Below are positions 16,330 to 25,130 of a DNA stretch of 64,000 nt, piece by piece (the stretch's first letter is position 1; each line of letters opens with the position of its first letter). The notes below the pieces were generated by a model, which was not told where the DNA came from, searched no databases, and was given only the letters and a program-made list of their open reading frames with translations. The position numbers were made by a program, and so were the translations under genes. This DNA is from Multivorans sp965116445 (GTDB taxonomy: Bacteria; Acidobacteriota; Thermoanaerobaculia; Multivoradales; Multivoraceae): NCBI GenBank assembly GCA_965116445.1, contig OZ220688.1, positions 3,534,001-3,598,000 on the forward strand, given 5' to 3'.

Positions 16330-16671
16330 ATGTTGAAGAACTTTCTGTTTGCGATCGCGTACCTTCTCGGCGCCGGCTGGTGGGCCAGTCAGGCCATGGT
16401 CGACGCCGCCGCCGGCTCCTGGTGGAACCTGCTGGCCTTCTTCGCCGTGCTGACCTTTTTCCTGGTCCGCATCGGCTGCGTGGGGGGCAGCGAGGAAGAT
16501 GCCCAGAAGATGGGCAACATCTTCTCGATTCTGACCGCGGTGGCGCTGCTCGTCCTCGCGGTGATGGGCCTGATGGGCGAAGGCGGCGGCATCGCGAACC
16601 TGGTCTTCGCGCTGCTGTTCGCGGTCGTGGCCGGCATTGGCGTCCGCGCCACGGCCATGACGCACGCGTAG
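16330..16671 (+). CDS. small integral membrane protein
   Basis: A 113-residue protein. The ATG at 16330 is preferred because the hydrophobic N-terminus (MLKNFLFAIAYLLGAGWWASQ) begins there. Four probable transmembrane segments cover nearly the whole chain, with a short cytoplasmic GSEEDAQKMG loop. No family is recognised. It lies between a DUF4399 gene on the other strand and a repeat-bearing spacer. Confidence 0.6.
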   Translation: MLKNFLFAIAYLLGAGWWASQAMVDAAAGSWWNLLAFFAVLTFFLVRIGCVGGSEEDAQKMGNIFSILTAVALLVLAVMGLMGEGGGIANLVFALLFAVVAGIGVRATAMTHA

Positions 16672-16690
16672 TCGCGGCCCACAGCGCCGC

Positions 16691-16724
16691 CACTGGGTGC
16701 GCCGGCCCTCTGGCCGGCTTCTGG
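16691..16724 (+). repeat. variant of the 34-bp palindromic repeat
   Basis: CACTGGGTGC then GCCGGCC-CTCT-GGCCGGC. The flank is identical to the standard unit (CACTGGGTGCGCCGGC) but the hairpin loop has changed while the stem stayed perfectly paired, a sign that the fold is kept. Confidence 0.65.
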
Positions 16725-16774
16725 AAGACGACGCGCCGCGAAGCGGCGACCTTGTCTATCTTACAGCGCCTGCC

Positions 16775-18070
16775 TTACAGCGCCGCCACTTCCTGCTCCA
16801 GCACCTCGGCGTACTTGTCGTACGCCGCCTGTCGCAGCTTCGGCAGGTGGGTGGTCGGGAACAGGTCGTCCGTGCCCGCGTACTCGCGCAGGAGTTGCCG
16901 CGCCACCGTGATCTTGTGGACCTCGGTCGGACCGTCCGCCAAGGCCATGTGGAACGAGTCGATGACGCCGGCGGAGTAGGGCATCTCGTTCGAGACGCCG
17001 AGCGAGCCGTGGATCATCAGCGCCCGTGAGAAGACGTCGAGGTAGACCTTCGGCATGACCGTCTTGACCGCCGAGATGTCCTTGCGGACCATCCGGTAGT
17101 CCTTGTACTTGTCGATCTTCCAGGCGGTCTGGAGCACGAAGAGCCGGAACTGCTCGATCTGGGTCCAGGAGTCGGCGATCTTCTCCTGCACGAGTTGCTT
17201 CTGCGCCAGCAGCTCGCCCTGGGTCTCGCGGGAGAGCACCCGCTCACACATCTGGTCGAAGGCGGTGCGGACCTTGGCGATCGTTCGCATCGCGTGGTGA
17301 ATGCGGCCGCCGCCGAGGCGGGTCTGGGCGACGACGAAGCCCTGTCCGCGCTGGCCCAGCAGGTGATCCTTGGGAATCCGGACGTCCGTGTAGCGGACGT
17401 AGCCGTGCGAGCCCTCCTCGGTCCCCGTGCCGACGCCGACGTTGCGGACGATCTTCACGCCCGGTGTCTCCTTCGGCACCAGGAACATGGACATCTTGTT
17501 GTAGGGCGGAGCCTCCGGGTCGGTGACCACCATGACGATCAGGAAGGAGGCGTAGCGTGCGTTCGAGGAGAACCACTTCTCGCCGTTGATCACCCACTCG
17601 TCGCCGTCGAGGACGGCCTGTGTCTTGAACACCTTCGGATCGGAGCCGCCGTGCGGCTCGGTCATCGAGTAGGCGGAGACGATCTGGTTGTCGAGCAGGG
17701 GTTGCAGGAAGCGCGCCTTCTGCTCGTCCGTGCCGTAGTGGGCGAGGATCTCCGCGTTGCCCGAGTCCGGCGCCTGGCAGCCGAAGACGATCGGCGCGTG
17801 CGGCGATCGGCCGAGGATCTCGTTCATCAGCGCCAGCTTGACCTGACCGTAGCCCTGGCCGCCGAGGTCCGGTCCAAGGTGGCAGGCCCAGAGCTGGCGC
17901 TTCTTGACTTCCTCCTGGAGCGGTGGGATGAGCTTCTGCCGGTTCGGGCAGGAGAGGTCGTAGGGGCTGCCGAGAACGAACCGCAACGGCTCGATCTCGT
18001 CCCGGACGAACTCGTCCACCCAGTCCAGCTTGTCCTGAAATTCAGAGTCGGTCTCAAAGTCCCATGCCAT
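16775..18070 (-). CDS. acyl-CoA dehydrogenase family protein
   Basis: A 431-residue flavoprotein of usual length; ATG 18070 begins MAWDFETDSEFQDKLDWVDEF. Family features include SAYSMTEPHGGSDPKVFKTQAV (FAD/substrate loop), WVINGEKWFSSNARYASFLIV, and a C-terminal IHGSLGVSNEMPYSAGVIDSFHMALADGPTEVHKITVARQLL, where Glu in DGPTEVHK aligns with the catalytic base position of many members. It resembles the ACAD10/11-type branch. These enzymes introduce the alpha-beta double bond in acyl-CoA chains. It is transcribed divergently from the PQQ protein gene. Confidence 0.9.
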   Translation of the reverse strand: MAWDFETDSEFQDKLDWVDEFVRDEIEPLRFVLGSPYDLSCPNRQKLIPPLQEEVKKRQLWACHLGPDLGGQGYGQVKLALMNEILGRSPHAPIVFGCQAPDSGNAEILAHYGTDEQKARFLQPLLDNQIVSAYSMTEPHGGSDPKVFKTQAVLDGDEWVINGEKWFSSNARYASFLIVMVVTDPEAPPYNKMSMFLVPKETPGVKIVRNVGVGTGTEEGSHGYVRYTDVRIPKDHLLGQRGQGFVVAQTRLGGGRIHHAMRTIAKVRTAFDQMCERVLSRETQGELLAQKQLVQEKIADSWTQIEQFRLFVLQTAWKIDKYKDYRMVRKDISAVKTVMPKVYLDVFSRALMIHGSLGVSNEMPYSAGVIDSFHMALADGPTEVHKITVARQLLREYAGTDDLFPTTHLPKLRQAAYDKYAEVLEQEVAAL

Positions 18071-18140
18071 GCCGTGTCTCCTGTGGCGCCGTGTTCCTGA
18101 GGGCCGAATAGCGTACAGGATGCGCGCGTAGACTCGCCGG

Positions 18141-20177
18141 ATGATCACGAACGACCTCTTCCTGCCTGGCGCGCCCGGGTTCCCGCCGGCATCCGGCTTC
18201 CGCGGCGCTTCGCTTGCCGCGATGCTCCTCCTGCCGCTCGTTGTGGTGGCCTGCGGCGGCGACCACACTGGCGACGCCGATGCAGCCGTCCAGACGCCGG
18301 TCGGCGAGTGGCGCCACTACGCCGCCGACCGCGCGTCGACGAAGTACTCGCCGCTCGACCAGATCAACCCCGCGAACGTCAACCAACTGCGCGAAGTCTG
18401 GCGCTGGGCCTCGGTCGAAACGGAGGCCGACACGGAGTACCGCGGCGGGATGTACAAGAGCACGCCGCTCTACATCGACGGCGCCCTGTACATCACGACT
18501 TCGCTCAGTCAGGTCGCGGCGCTCGACCCGGCCACGTGCGAAACGAGCTGGGTGTACGACCCGAGGAGCTACGACGCCGGCCGTCCGGCCAACGCCGGCT
18601 TCCAGCAGCGCGGACTCGAGTACTGGAGCGGGGAAGTCGACGGACAACCAGCCAGCCGGCTGATCTACGCGGCCCACCACCGGCGCCTGATCTCGCTCGA
18701 TTTGACGACCGGCACGCCGGACCCGGCGTTCGGCGACGGCGGCATGGTGAACACGGCCCTCGGCCTGGGCCGGGAGATCAACGAGAGCCAGTACACCCAC
18801 TCGGCGCCGCCGATCGTCTGCGCCGACGTGATCGTGCTCGGCTCGATCATCTCGGACGGTCCGCGCGGGCCGAAGATGCCTCCGGGCCATGTCCGCGGCT
18901 ACGACGTGCGCACCGGCGAGATGCGCTGGAGCTTCCACACGATTCCCCAGCCCGGCGAGTTCGGCAACGACACCTGGCTCGACGGATCCTGGGAGTACTC
19001 AGGGAACACGAACGTGTGGACGATGATGAGCTGCGACGACGAGCTCGGCATTGTTTACCTGCCGGTGTCGACGCCGACGAACGACTGGTACGGGGGTCAC
19101 CGGCCGGGCGACAACCTGTTTGCCGAGAGCCTGGTCGCGCTGGACGCCCGCACGGGTGAGCGGAAGTGGCACTTTCAGGCCGTTCACCACGGTCTTTGGG
19201 ACTACGACTTCGCTTCCGCCCCGAACCTGGTCGACGTGACGATAGATGGCCGCAAGATCAAGGCGGTGGCCCAGGTCAGCAAGCAGGGCATCACCTACGT
19301 CTTCGACCGGGAAACGGGCGAGCCCGTGTGGCCGATCGACGAGATCCCGGTGCCGCAAACGGCGGTCCCCGGCGAATGGAGTTCGCCGACCCAGCCGATG
19401 CCGACGAAGCCCGTGCCCTTCGAACGGCTCGGACTCACGGAGGACGACCTGATCGACTTCACGCCGGAACTGCGGGCCGAGGCGCTCGAGATCGTCGAGG
19501 ACTACGTGCTCGGCCCGATCTTCACGCCGCCGCTGGAGGTCACGGAGGGCGGCAAGCTCGGGGCGCTGACCCTGCCGTCCGCTGCCGGCGGCGCGAACTG
19601 GCGGGGCGCGGCGGTCGATCCCGAGGTCGGCGTCCTCTACGTGCCGTCGATCACCAAGGTGATGAGCTTCGGCGTGCAGCCGGCCGATCCGGCCCGCTCC
19701 GGGTTCCGCTACGTCGCCGCGATCGACATCGTGGAGGGGCCGCGCGGTCTTCCCCTGGTCAAGCCGCCCTACAGCCGGATCACCGCGATCGACCTGAACA
19801 CCGGCGAGCACCTGTGGCAGGTCGCCCACGGCCCGGGACCGAAGGACCATCCCGAGATCGCCCACCTCGACCTGCCGGACCTGGGCAGTGATTCCCACGG
19901 CATCCTCTCGAACGGCGGCCTGGTGCTGACGAAGGACCTGATCTTCATCATCCAGGCCGACTACGACCCGAGCCGGATGACCTTCATGGGCGACGCCGGC
20001 CACATCCGCGCCTACGACAAGCGCGACGGCGCGAAGCTCTGGGAGCACCGCGTGGAACCGACGCCGCACGGCACGCCGATGACCTACCTCCACGAGGGAC
20101 GGCAGTACGTGGCCTTTACTGTCGGGACCGGCCGCGGGGAACAAAGTCCGGCCCTGGTGGCGTTGGCCCTGGAGTAA
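18141..20177 (+). CDS. PQQ-dependent dehydrogenase-like beta-propeller lipoprotein
   Basis: A 678-residue PQQ-type quinoprotein with an eight-bladed propeller architecture. Features include RASTKYSPLDQINPANVNQLREVWRW, FQAVHHGLWDYDFASAPNLVDV, and VSKQGITYVFDRETGEPVWPIDE, typical of membrane glucose/alcohol dehydrogenases. The N-terminus ends a hydrophobic segment with VVACGGD, a lipobox, so it is periplasmic and lipid-anchored. ATG 18141 is used here; ATG 18222 is an alternative that would remove 27 residues encoded by the dispersed repeat. There is no cytochrome c domain, so electrons must pass to a separate carrier. Confidence 0.85.
   Translation: MITNDLFLPGAPGFPPASGFRGASLAAMLLLPLVVVACGGDHTGDADAAVQTPVGEWRHYAADRASTKYSPLDQINPANVNQLREVWRWASVETEADTEYRGGMYKSTPLYIDGALYITTSLSQVAALDPATCETSWVYDPRSYDAGRPANAGFQQRGLEYWSGEVDGQPASRLIYAAHHRRLISLDLTTGTPDPAFGDGGMVNTALGLGREINESQYTHSAPPIVCADVIVLGSIISDGPRGPKMPPGHVRGYDVRTGEMRWSFHTIPQPGEFGNDTWLDGSWEYSGNTNVWTMMSCDDELGIVYLPVSTPTNDWYGGHRPGDNLFAESLVALDARTGERKWHFQAVHHGLWDYDFASAPNLVDVTIDGRKIKAVAQVSKQGITYVFDRETGEPVWPIDEIPVPQTAVPGEWSSPTQPMPTKPVPFERLGLTEDDLIDFTPELRAEALEIVEDYVLGPIFTPPLEVTEGGKLGALTLPSAAGGANWRGAAVDPEVGVLYVPSITKVMSFGVQPADPARSGFRYVAAIDIVEGPRGLPLVKPPYSRITAIDLNTGEHLWQVAHGPGPKDHPEIAHLDLPDLGSDSHGILSNGGLVLTKDLIFIIQADYDPSRMTFMGDAGHIRAYDKRDGAKLWEHRVEPTPHGTPMTYLHEGRQYVAFTVGTGRGEQSPALVALALE
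18168..18197 (+). repeat. palindromic repeat copy in the 5' part of the PQQ gene
   Basis: GGCGCGCCCGGGTTCCCGCC then GGCATCCGGC, a diverged unit translated as GAPGFPPASG if the upstream ATG is used. Confidence 0.6.
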
Positions 20178-20203
20178 GCCTTGTAACAGGGAGGTCAGTT
20201 TGT

Positions 20204-21511
20204 ATGCGGTGGTCGAAGCGCGCCATCCGCGCCGGCATCCGGCTTTCGGCACGGCGCTCAGACACTGGGTGCGCCGGCGTCCCCGCCGGCATCAAGCGCG
20301 CTGCCGCGAAGCGGCGCGCACGAGTCGCTGGTGGCTGGGCCGCACGTTTCACAGGTCCTGCAGCACCGTTCGCCGCGACCCTGCTCAGCACACTGCTCCT
20401 CGGCGGGTGTTCGGCCGTCCGCACACCCGAACCCGCCTGCCGCCCGCTGGAGACCGCCGAACTGCCGGCTCTCGGCCTTCTCCGTGGCACATGGATGGGC
20501 GAGGAGCAGTTCGTGCTGGTGGATTTGCACCAGTCCCGCTTGCTCGTCTACAGCGTGACCAAGGGACTCGTTCGGATCGTCAACGGCCGAGAGAGCGCGG
20601 ACCCGGCGCTGAACTTCGTGTCCCCCACGGACGTTCAGCCGTGGGGACGAGGGTATGTCCTGGCGGACGGCTACCCGGATCAGGGTCGCTTCCTTGAACT
20701 GGACCGAAAGCTGCGACCGGTTCGCGTGCTTTGGGAGAGCGACGTGGAGGGGACGACAGGTGTGTCGAGCGAGGGGCGCCGGTACATGGTCCATACTGGC
20801 GACGAGGTGTTCAACATCAGGCAGTTGGCCGCTCTGCGCGACCGGATCTATGTAGAGGGCGTTCGGTGGGATGACGCACGGCATTCGGACCCACTGCAGC
20901 AGCACGAAGAGGAGTTTGCAGAGTTCAGGGTGGATTCCCGACCAGGCGCGTCGCCCGCTTCACTGCGGGAGGTGGCCGCCTGGCCCGGCTTTGCTGGCGA
21001 GCTTGGTTGGGTTGGATCGGCTTCCGACCTTGTGGCGACAGGCGATCGCGCCGGTTCAGCGTTCGCCCTCCGTTTCGCTCCCGACGATCCCTTCATCCAG
21101 GAACTCGTCGGCGAGGGTCGGCGGCTGGAGGCCTTTCCGGACCTGCCGGAGCCCTTCCCGGAGTCGCTTCGCGCCGCCGGTGGCGGTTGGGCTGGATGGG
21201 GGCCCCTGGAAGCCTCGAGCTATCCCGCCGGTCTCTACGCCGATCGGGAGTCTCTCCACGTCCTGATGCGGGACGCGACCGGCGATGGCGTCGCTTGGGA
21301 CCTGCATCGCATCGACCCGGAACGGGACGCCGTCATGAGCAAACTCCGCCTGCCCACGAACGCGCCTCACGTGGCTCTGCTTCCGGGCAGCCGATACTGG
21401 GTGCTGGAGGAGGCGAGCAGCGGGCTGGAGCACCCGTTCCGGCCGCCGATGCGGCTCCTCCTGCTGGACGCAGCCGCGATTCGCGCCGGGGCGGTTCCAT
21501 CGTGCGATTGA
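20204..21511 (+). CDS. lipoprotein of unknown function with repeat-encoded N-terminus
   Basis: A 435-residue protein. The start ATG 20204 has a good ribosome-binding site (GGGAGGTC) and no other ATG/GTG/TTG lies before the signal segment. About 50 basic residues, partly encoded by the 34-bp repeat, therefore precede the hydrophobic stretch and lipobox (TLLLGGC). The mature part has repeated segments such as GRFLELDRKLRPVRVLWE and RLLVYSVTKGLVRIV, giving a possible beta-propeller, but no family is recognised. The next gene starts 10 bp before its stop, so the two form an operon downstream of the PQQ gene. Confidence 0.7.
   Translation: MRWSKRAIRAGIRLSARRSDTGCAGVPAGIKRAAAKRRARVAGGWAARFTGPAAPFAATLLSTLLLGGCSAVRTPEPACRPLETAELPALGLLRGTWMGEEQFVLVDLHQSRLLVYSVTKGLVRIVNGRESADPALNFVSPTDVQPWGRGYVLADGYPDQGRFLELDRKLRPVRVLWESDVEGTTGVSSEGRRYMVHTGDEVFNIRQLAALRDRIYVEGVRWDDARHSDPLQQHEEEFAEFRVDSRPGASPASLREVAAWPGFAGELGWVGSASDLVATGDRAGSAFALRFAPDDPFIQELVGEGRRLEAFPDLPEPFPESLRAAGGGWAGWGPLEASSYPAGLYADRESLHVLMRDATGDGVAWDLHRIDPERDAVMSKLRLPTNAPHVALLPGSRYWVLEEASSGLEHPFRPPMRLLLLDAAAIRAGAVPSCD
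20263..20293 (+). repeat. 34-bp palindromic repeat inside a signal-peptide coding region
   Basis: CACTGGGTGCGCCGGCGTCC then CCGCCGGCATC, a standard copy, read through in the frame TGCAGVPAGI of the lipoprotein gene. Confidence 0.75.
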
Positions 21512-24138
21512 GTTCTGTTCTCGCCTGCATTGCCATTCTTCATCCGCTTGCGGCGTTCGGCACGGCTCAACAGGCACCAACGCCTACTCCGGGCCAGCTC
21601 GTCGTCCTGGGAGCGGACGGCGAGCCGGTCGCCGACGCGTCGGTCACGGTGCTCCAGCCGAGCCGGGCCGGCCTGTCGCCGATGGACGCGTTCCTGGTGC
21701 GCAGCGAGACGGCGCAGGACGGCGTCGTCGAGGACGCCGTGCCGCGGCTGCACGGACTGACGGTGGTCGTCGACGATTCGTCGCATTTGCCGTTTGTGGC
21801 CGCGTACCCGAGCCGGCCGCCACCGGGAGTGATCCGGCTGCAGCCGGGACGGACGGCCAAGGGCGTGGTGCGGGAAGCCGCCGCCGGTCGCACGGTGACG
21901 GGAGCGAGCGTGTGTGCGTCCTGGCGCGACGCGGCACTTCCCGACTGGTTTGGAACCTTGCGGCGTTGCGCGGACAGCGGCGAGCGCGGAGCGTTCGAGC
22001 TTCCGGGCCTGGCGGCCGGGAACCTCCAGGTGACGGCCGAGGCGCCCGGTTTCGAGACGGGCGCCAGCACGATCGAACAGGGTCGCCGGGCCTCGCGCGT
22101 CGTGTTCGAGCTCATCGCCAGCGAGCAGCCGGCGGGGCCGGCAGGGGCCGGCGATGTGCGCGTCGAAATCGTGGGCGCCGCCGGTGAGCCGATCCGGAAC
22201 TTCACGATGCGGACCAACGGCGTCGGCCGGATGGCCGGCTCCTCGCACGATGTGGAGGACGCCGAAGGTCCGGTGCTGATTCCGATCAGTGCTTTCTTCG
22301 CGGACGATGCCGCGGTCGACCTTTCGTTCCGGGCGGAGAACTACCTCGAGTCCCGGTTCGTCCGCGTCGCGCCGATTCCCGGCGGCGAGATCGAACTCGG
22401 ACTGATCGCCCTCGAGCCTGGGGCCGTGGTGCAGGGGCGACTCTTCGACGCGGTGGGGGCGGAACCCGCCGCCGGCTGCGTGGTCGAGCTTCTCTATCCG
22501 GGCCCGGGCGCCATCGCGGCCCTGATGTTGCGACAGCGTCACCTGACGGTCTCCGATGCCGAGGGCCGGTACCTGCTCGGCGGCCTCGGGGCGGGCCGCT
22601 ATCACCTGCGGCTGCAGTGTTTGGGGGCACCGGTCCTGGATCGGCTCGTCGTGCTGGGTGCCAACGGACTGGCTGACCAGGGCGAGTCCTGGATCGACTC
22701 CGGCCGGCGGGTCGCGGTGCGTGTCCGGGGTCTTGACGCGGGGATGGTGCGCGTGCTGGACCGGTTCAAGGAGATCGAGAGCCCGATCGTCGAGACGGCG
22801 CTGCGGTCATCGGCAGGGGCCGGGGCAGGCGGAGGCGGCGATGAGGACTCGACGGTGCAAGCGGAGTTCCTGGCGGTTCCCGGCCTGTACAGGCTGGATG
22901 TCGTCGACGGTGCCGGCCGCCTCCGCGTGTCGCAGGAGATCGCGGTCGAGGAGGGGGCGGCCGACGTGCAGACGTTCGACGTGGCGCTGGCGACCAGGAC
23001 GATCCGCAGCGTCCTGGTGCTGGACGGCCGCCCGGCGGCGGGCGGCGCCGTCTCCTTCGGCAGCGTCTTCGAGCCATCGCGCAGCACCTTCAAGATCCAG
23101 CTCTCTTCGCAGCGCCGCGGCGGCGCCCAGCAGAGCCGGATGTTGGGGATGGGAAGCCCCACGGTGCGCGCCACCGTCGGCGCGGACGGCTCGTTCGAGG
23201 TCGACGGCGTCGCCGATGACCTGCTGTGGATGACGTGGTACGCCGGTGACGGCACCTACGTCGGGCGGTTGTGGCCGGCCGGGCCGGTGCCGCGCATGGA
23301 CTTGGACGGTGTTCGGGTGAGCGGCTCGCTGCTCGACGTAAACGGCACGCCGGTCGGCGGCCAGGTGTCCCTGATCGGAGACGTGGGCCGCGTCGTCGCG
23401 TTCGCGGAGGTCGGCGACGACGGCCGCTTCGTGCTGCCGCCGGCGCCGCCGGGGAACTACCGGCTCAAGGCCAGTGCGGGGGTGTCCCCGAGCCGCGCTC
23501 GGGAGGGCAGGGGCAGTTTGGCGGGAACCGCGGTCCAGGATCTGGTGATCACGGCCGAGCCGCCGCTTGACCAGACCCTGCGTGTCGAAGAGACGGAGCC
23601 CGGCACGCTCGAAGTGGAGCTGCGGCGTGCCGACGGCAGCCCGGCCGGTGGCGTCTGGCTCAACTTCGTCAACGCGGCGGGCGATGTGGTCGGCGGCGGC
23701 CTGGCCTCGGCCGGCGGGCAGAACACCCGGAACGTGCCGGCCGGAGAGGTCGCCGTGGTCTGGAACGACGCCGCCGCCTGCGCCGGTGGCGTCGGTCTGA
23801 ACGTCGAAGCGGACCGTACCTCGACGTTGCGGGAGTCACTCCCGATGGGCCGGCTGCTCGAACTCCGCTGCCCGGCCGCCGACTGCGCCGGCGAGCCGCT
23901 CTCCTTTCTCAGCGTGACAACCGAGTCCGGCGCCGAGATCGCGAGCCACCTGACCGGCGTCGGTGATGCCGTCCGCTTCTCCGAGTCCGGGCGGCTCGGC
24001 CTCGGCTGCGTGACGCCCGGCGCCTACGAGGTGTCGTTCTGGGCGGCTGGCCGCCGCTGGGGCGCGGAGGTCAGGGCAAGTAGCGGAGGGGATCCGGAGG
24101 AGCGGGTGATCGTCAACGGCCGGGAGGCTGGGCTGTAG
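21502..24138 (+). CDS. exported carboxypeptidase-regulatory-like / Ig-like repeat protein
   Basis: An 878-residue protein starting at GTG 21502, inside the last codons of the upstream gene; the frame is open further upstream but overlaps that gene. A signal peptide (LSSVLACIAILHPLAAFGTAQ) is followed by many units of the type GELVVxGxDGEPVADASVTV and DAEGRYLLGGLGAGRYHLRLQ, the regulatory-like beta-sandwich of carboxypeptidases without the peptidase. It is related in style to the two giant proteins at 32.9-40.2 kb. Such domains are found on surface and exported proteins and probably bind carbohydrates or other partners; the function is unproven. Confidence 0.8.
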   Translation: MRLSSVLACIAILHPLAAFGTAQQAPTPTPGQLVVLGADGEPVADASVTVLQPSRAGLSPMDAFLVRSETAQDGVVEDAVPRLHGLTVVVDDSSHLPFVAAYPSRPPPGVIRLQPGRTAKGVVREAAAGRTVTGASVCASWRDAALPDWFGTLRRCADSGERGAFELPGLAAGNLQVTAEAPGFETGASTIEQGRRASRVVFELIASEQPAGPAGAGDVRVEIVGAAGEPIRNFTMRTNGVGRMAGSSHDVEDAEGPVLIPISAFFADDAAVDLSFRAENYLESRFVRVAPIPGGEIELGLIALEPGAVVQGRLFDAVGAEPAAGCVVELLYPGPGAIAALMLRQRHLTVSDAEGRYLLGGLGAGRYHLRLQCLGAPVLDRLVVLGANGLADQGESWIDSGRRVAVRVRGLDAGMVRVLDRFKEIESPIVETALRSSAGAGAGGGGDEDSTVQAEFLAVPGLYRLDVVDGAGRLRVSQEIAVEEGAADVQTFDVALATRTIRSVLVLDGRPAAGGAVSFGSVFEPSRSTFKIQLSSQRRGGAQQSRMLGMGSPTVRATVGADGSFEVDGVADDLLWMTWYAGDGTYVGRLWPAGPVPRMDLDGVRVSGSLLDVNGTPVGGQVSLIGDVGRVVAFAEVGDDGRFVLPPAPPGNYRLKASAGVSPSRAREGRGSLAGTAVQDLVITAEPPLDQTLRVEETEPGTLEVELRRADGSPAGGVWLNFVNAAGDVVGGGLASAGGQNTRNVPAGEVAVVWNDAAACAGGVGLNVEADRTSTLRESLPMGRLLELRCPAADCAGEPLSFLSVTTESGAEIASHLTGVGDAVRFSESGRLGLGCVTPGAYEVSFWAAGRRWGAEVRASSGGDPEERVIVNGREAGL

Positions 24139-24139
24139 T

Positions 24140-24163
24140 TTGCGGGCTATCGCGAGCCCGCAA
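24140..24163. terminator. bidirectional hairpin between convergent genes
   Basis: TTGCGGGCT-ATCGCG-AGCCCGCAA, a perfect 9-bp stem that starts 2 bp after one stop codon and overlaps the other gene's end. It lies in a 8-bp gap between converging genes, so it may terminate both. Confidence 0.6.
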
Positions 24164-24998
24164 GCAGGCTTTGAAGCACCTGCGCGGGTTGCGCGAAGTC
24201 GTTTGCGCCGCCGAAGCGGCCGACTTCTTCGCCGTCGCGGTAGACGATCGCCATGGGCAGGCCCGTGACCCCGTTGTCCTTGACTTCGGGGTCTTCCCAG
24301 CCGGCCGGCGGAGAGTCCAGACCGTAGTAGTCGAAGGCGATGTTCGAGCCTTCGAGGCCGGCGTTCACGTTGAGCAGGTTGGGCAGGACGCGTTTGCAGA
24401 CGCCGCACCAGGAGCCGAAGAAGACGCGAACCCTGACCGGTCCGGCTTCGCGGAGTGCCGTCATCGCCGCGGGGTTCGGTTGGAAGGCGGCCATCCCGTC
24501 GCGGTAGCCGGGCGAGTGTTCCAGCAGTTCGCCGAGGCTGCGGTCCCCCAGGAGGGGTGGCCGGGGGAGGATGCGGATGCTCCGACCCTCGATCGGAAGG
24601 GAGATCGCGGTCTGGTCCGCCTCGGCCTGACCGATGTACGACTTGTTCGGTTCGGCGACCACGTCGTATCCGCCGCCGGAGGCCAGCAGATCCGTAGCCG
24701 GCAGGTGGTCGACGGCCATGGTTCCCGCCCACAAGAGAACGGGACCGCCGAGGGAGTCGCTGAGGATCAGCATCGCCCTGGCTCGCTGGGACATGTAGAG
24801 CTCGGCCCTGGAAACGGTCTGGCCGTCGATCTCGAGGATGTACTCGTCGACCGGCAGGAACGCGCTCAGCACCGGGTGGGTGGCGGGCTGGGCCAGGGCC
24901 GGCGCAGCCAACGCGGCCAGCAACGCCAGCAGGGCGCCGAGCGCGGACGTGATGCGGGGAGTCCTCACGAGAGCGGATCCTAGCGCAGGGGATCGCAT
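24147..24998 (-). CDS. exported thioredoxin-like protein
   Basis: A 283-residue protein. The ATG at 24998 is chosen because a signal peptide (SALGALLALLAALAAPALAQ) follows; the upstream frame is repeat sequence. The C-terminal third is thioredoxin-like: VRVFFGSWCGVCKRVLPNLLN with CGVC at 198-201, then DYYGLDSPP and the cis-Pro loop GVTGLPMAIVYRDGEEVGRF. The N-terminal 150 residues are of unknown fold. It should act in the periplasm on disulfides or as a reductant for another exported protein. Confidence 0.8.
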   Translation of the reverse strand: MRSPALGSALVRTPRITSALGALLALLAALAAPALAQPATHPVLSAFLPVDEYILEIDGQTVSRAELYMSQRARAMLILSDSLGGPVLLWAGTMAVDHLPATDLLASGGGYDVVAEPNKSYIGQAEADQTAISLPIEGRSIRILPRPPLLGDRSLGELLEHSPGYRDGMAAFQPNPAAMTALREAGPVRVRVFFGSWCGVCKRVLPNLLNVNAGLEGSNIAFDYYGLDSPPAGWEDPEVKDNGVTGLPMAIVYRDGEEVGRFGGANDFAQPAQVLQSLLAGSR

Positions 24999-25002
24999 GC
25001 TC

Positions 25003-25094
25003 GCCGGATGCCGGCGGGGACGCCGGCGCACCCGGTGGCGGACGCGAGGCCGAGAACCGGATGCCCGGCGGGGGCGCTGGCGCACCCGGTGGCG
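25003..25094 (-). repeat. two copies of the palindromic repeat
   Basis: Copies at 25003-25040 and 25057-25094, 54 bp apart, both in the complement orientation, in the spacer between the thioredoxin-like gene and the oxidoreductase gene stop. Confidence 0.75.
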
Positions 25095-25130
25095 GAACTC
25101 GCCGCGATGCGCGGCATCGTGGGGAGCAGG

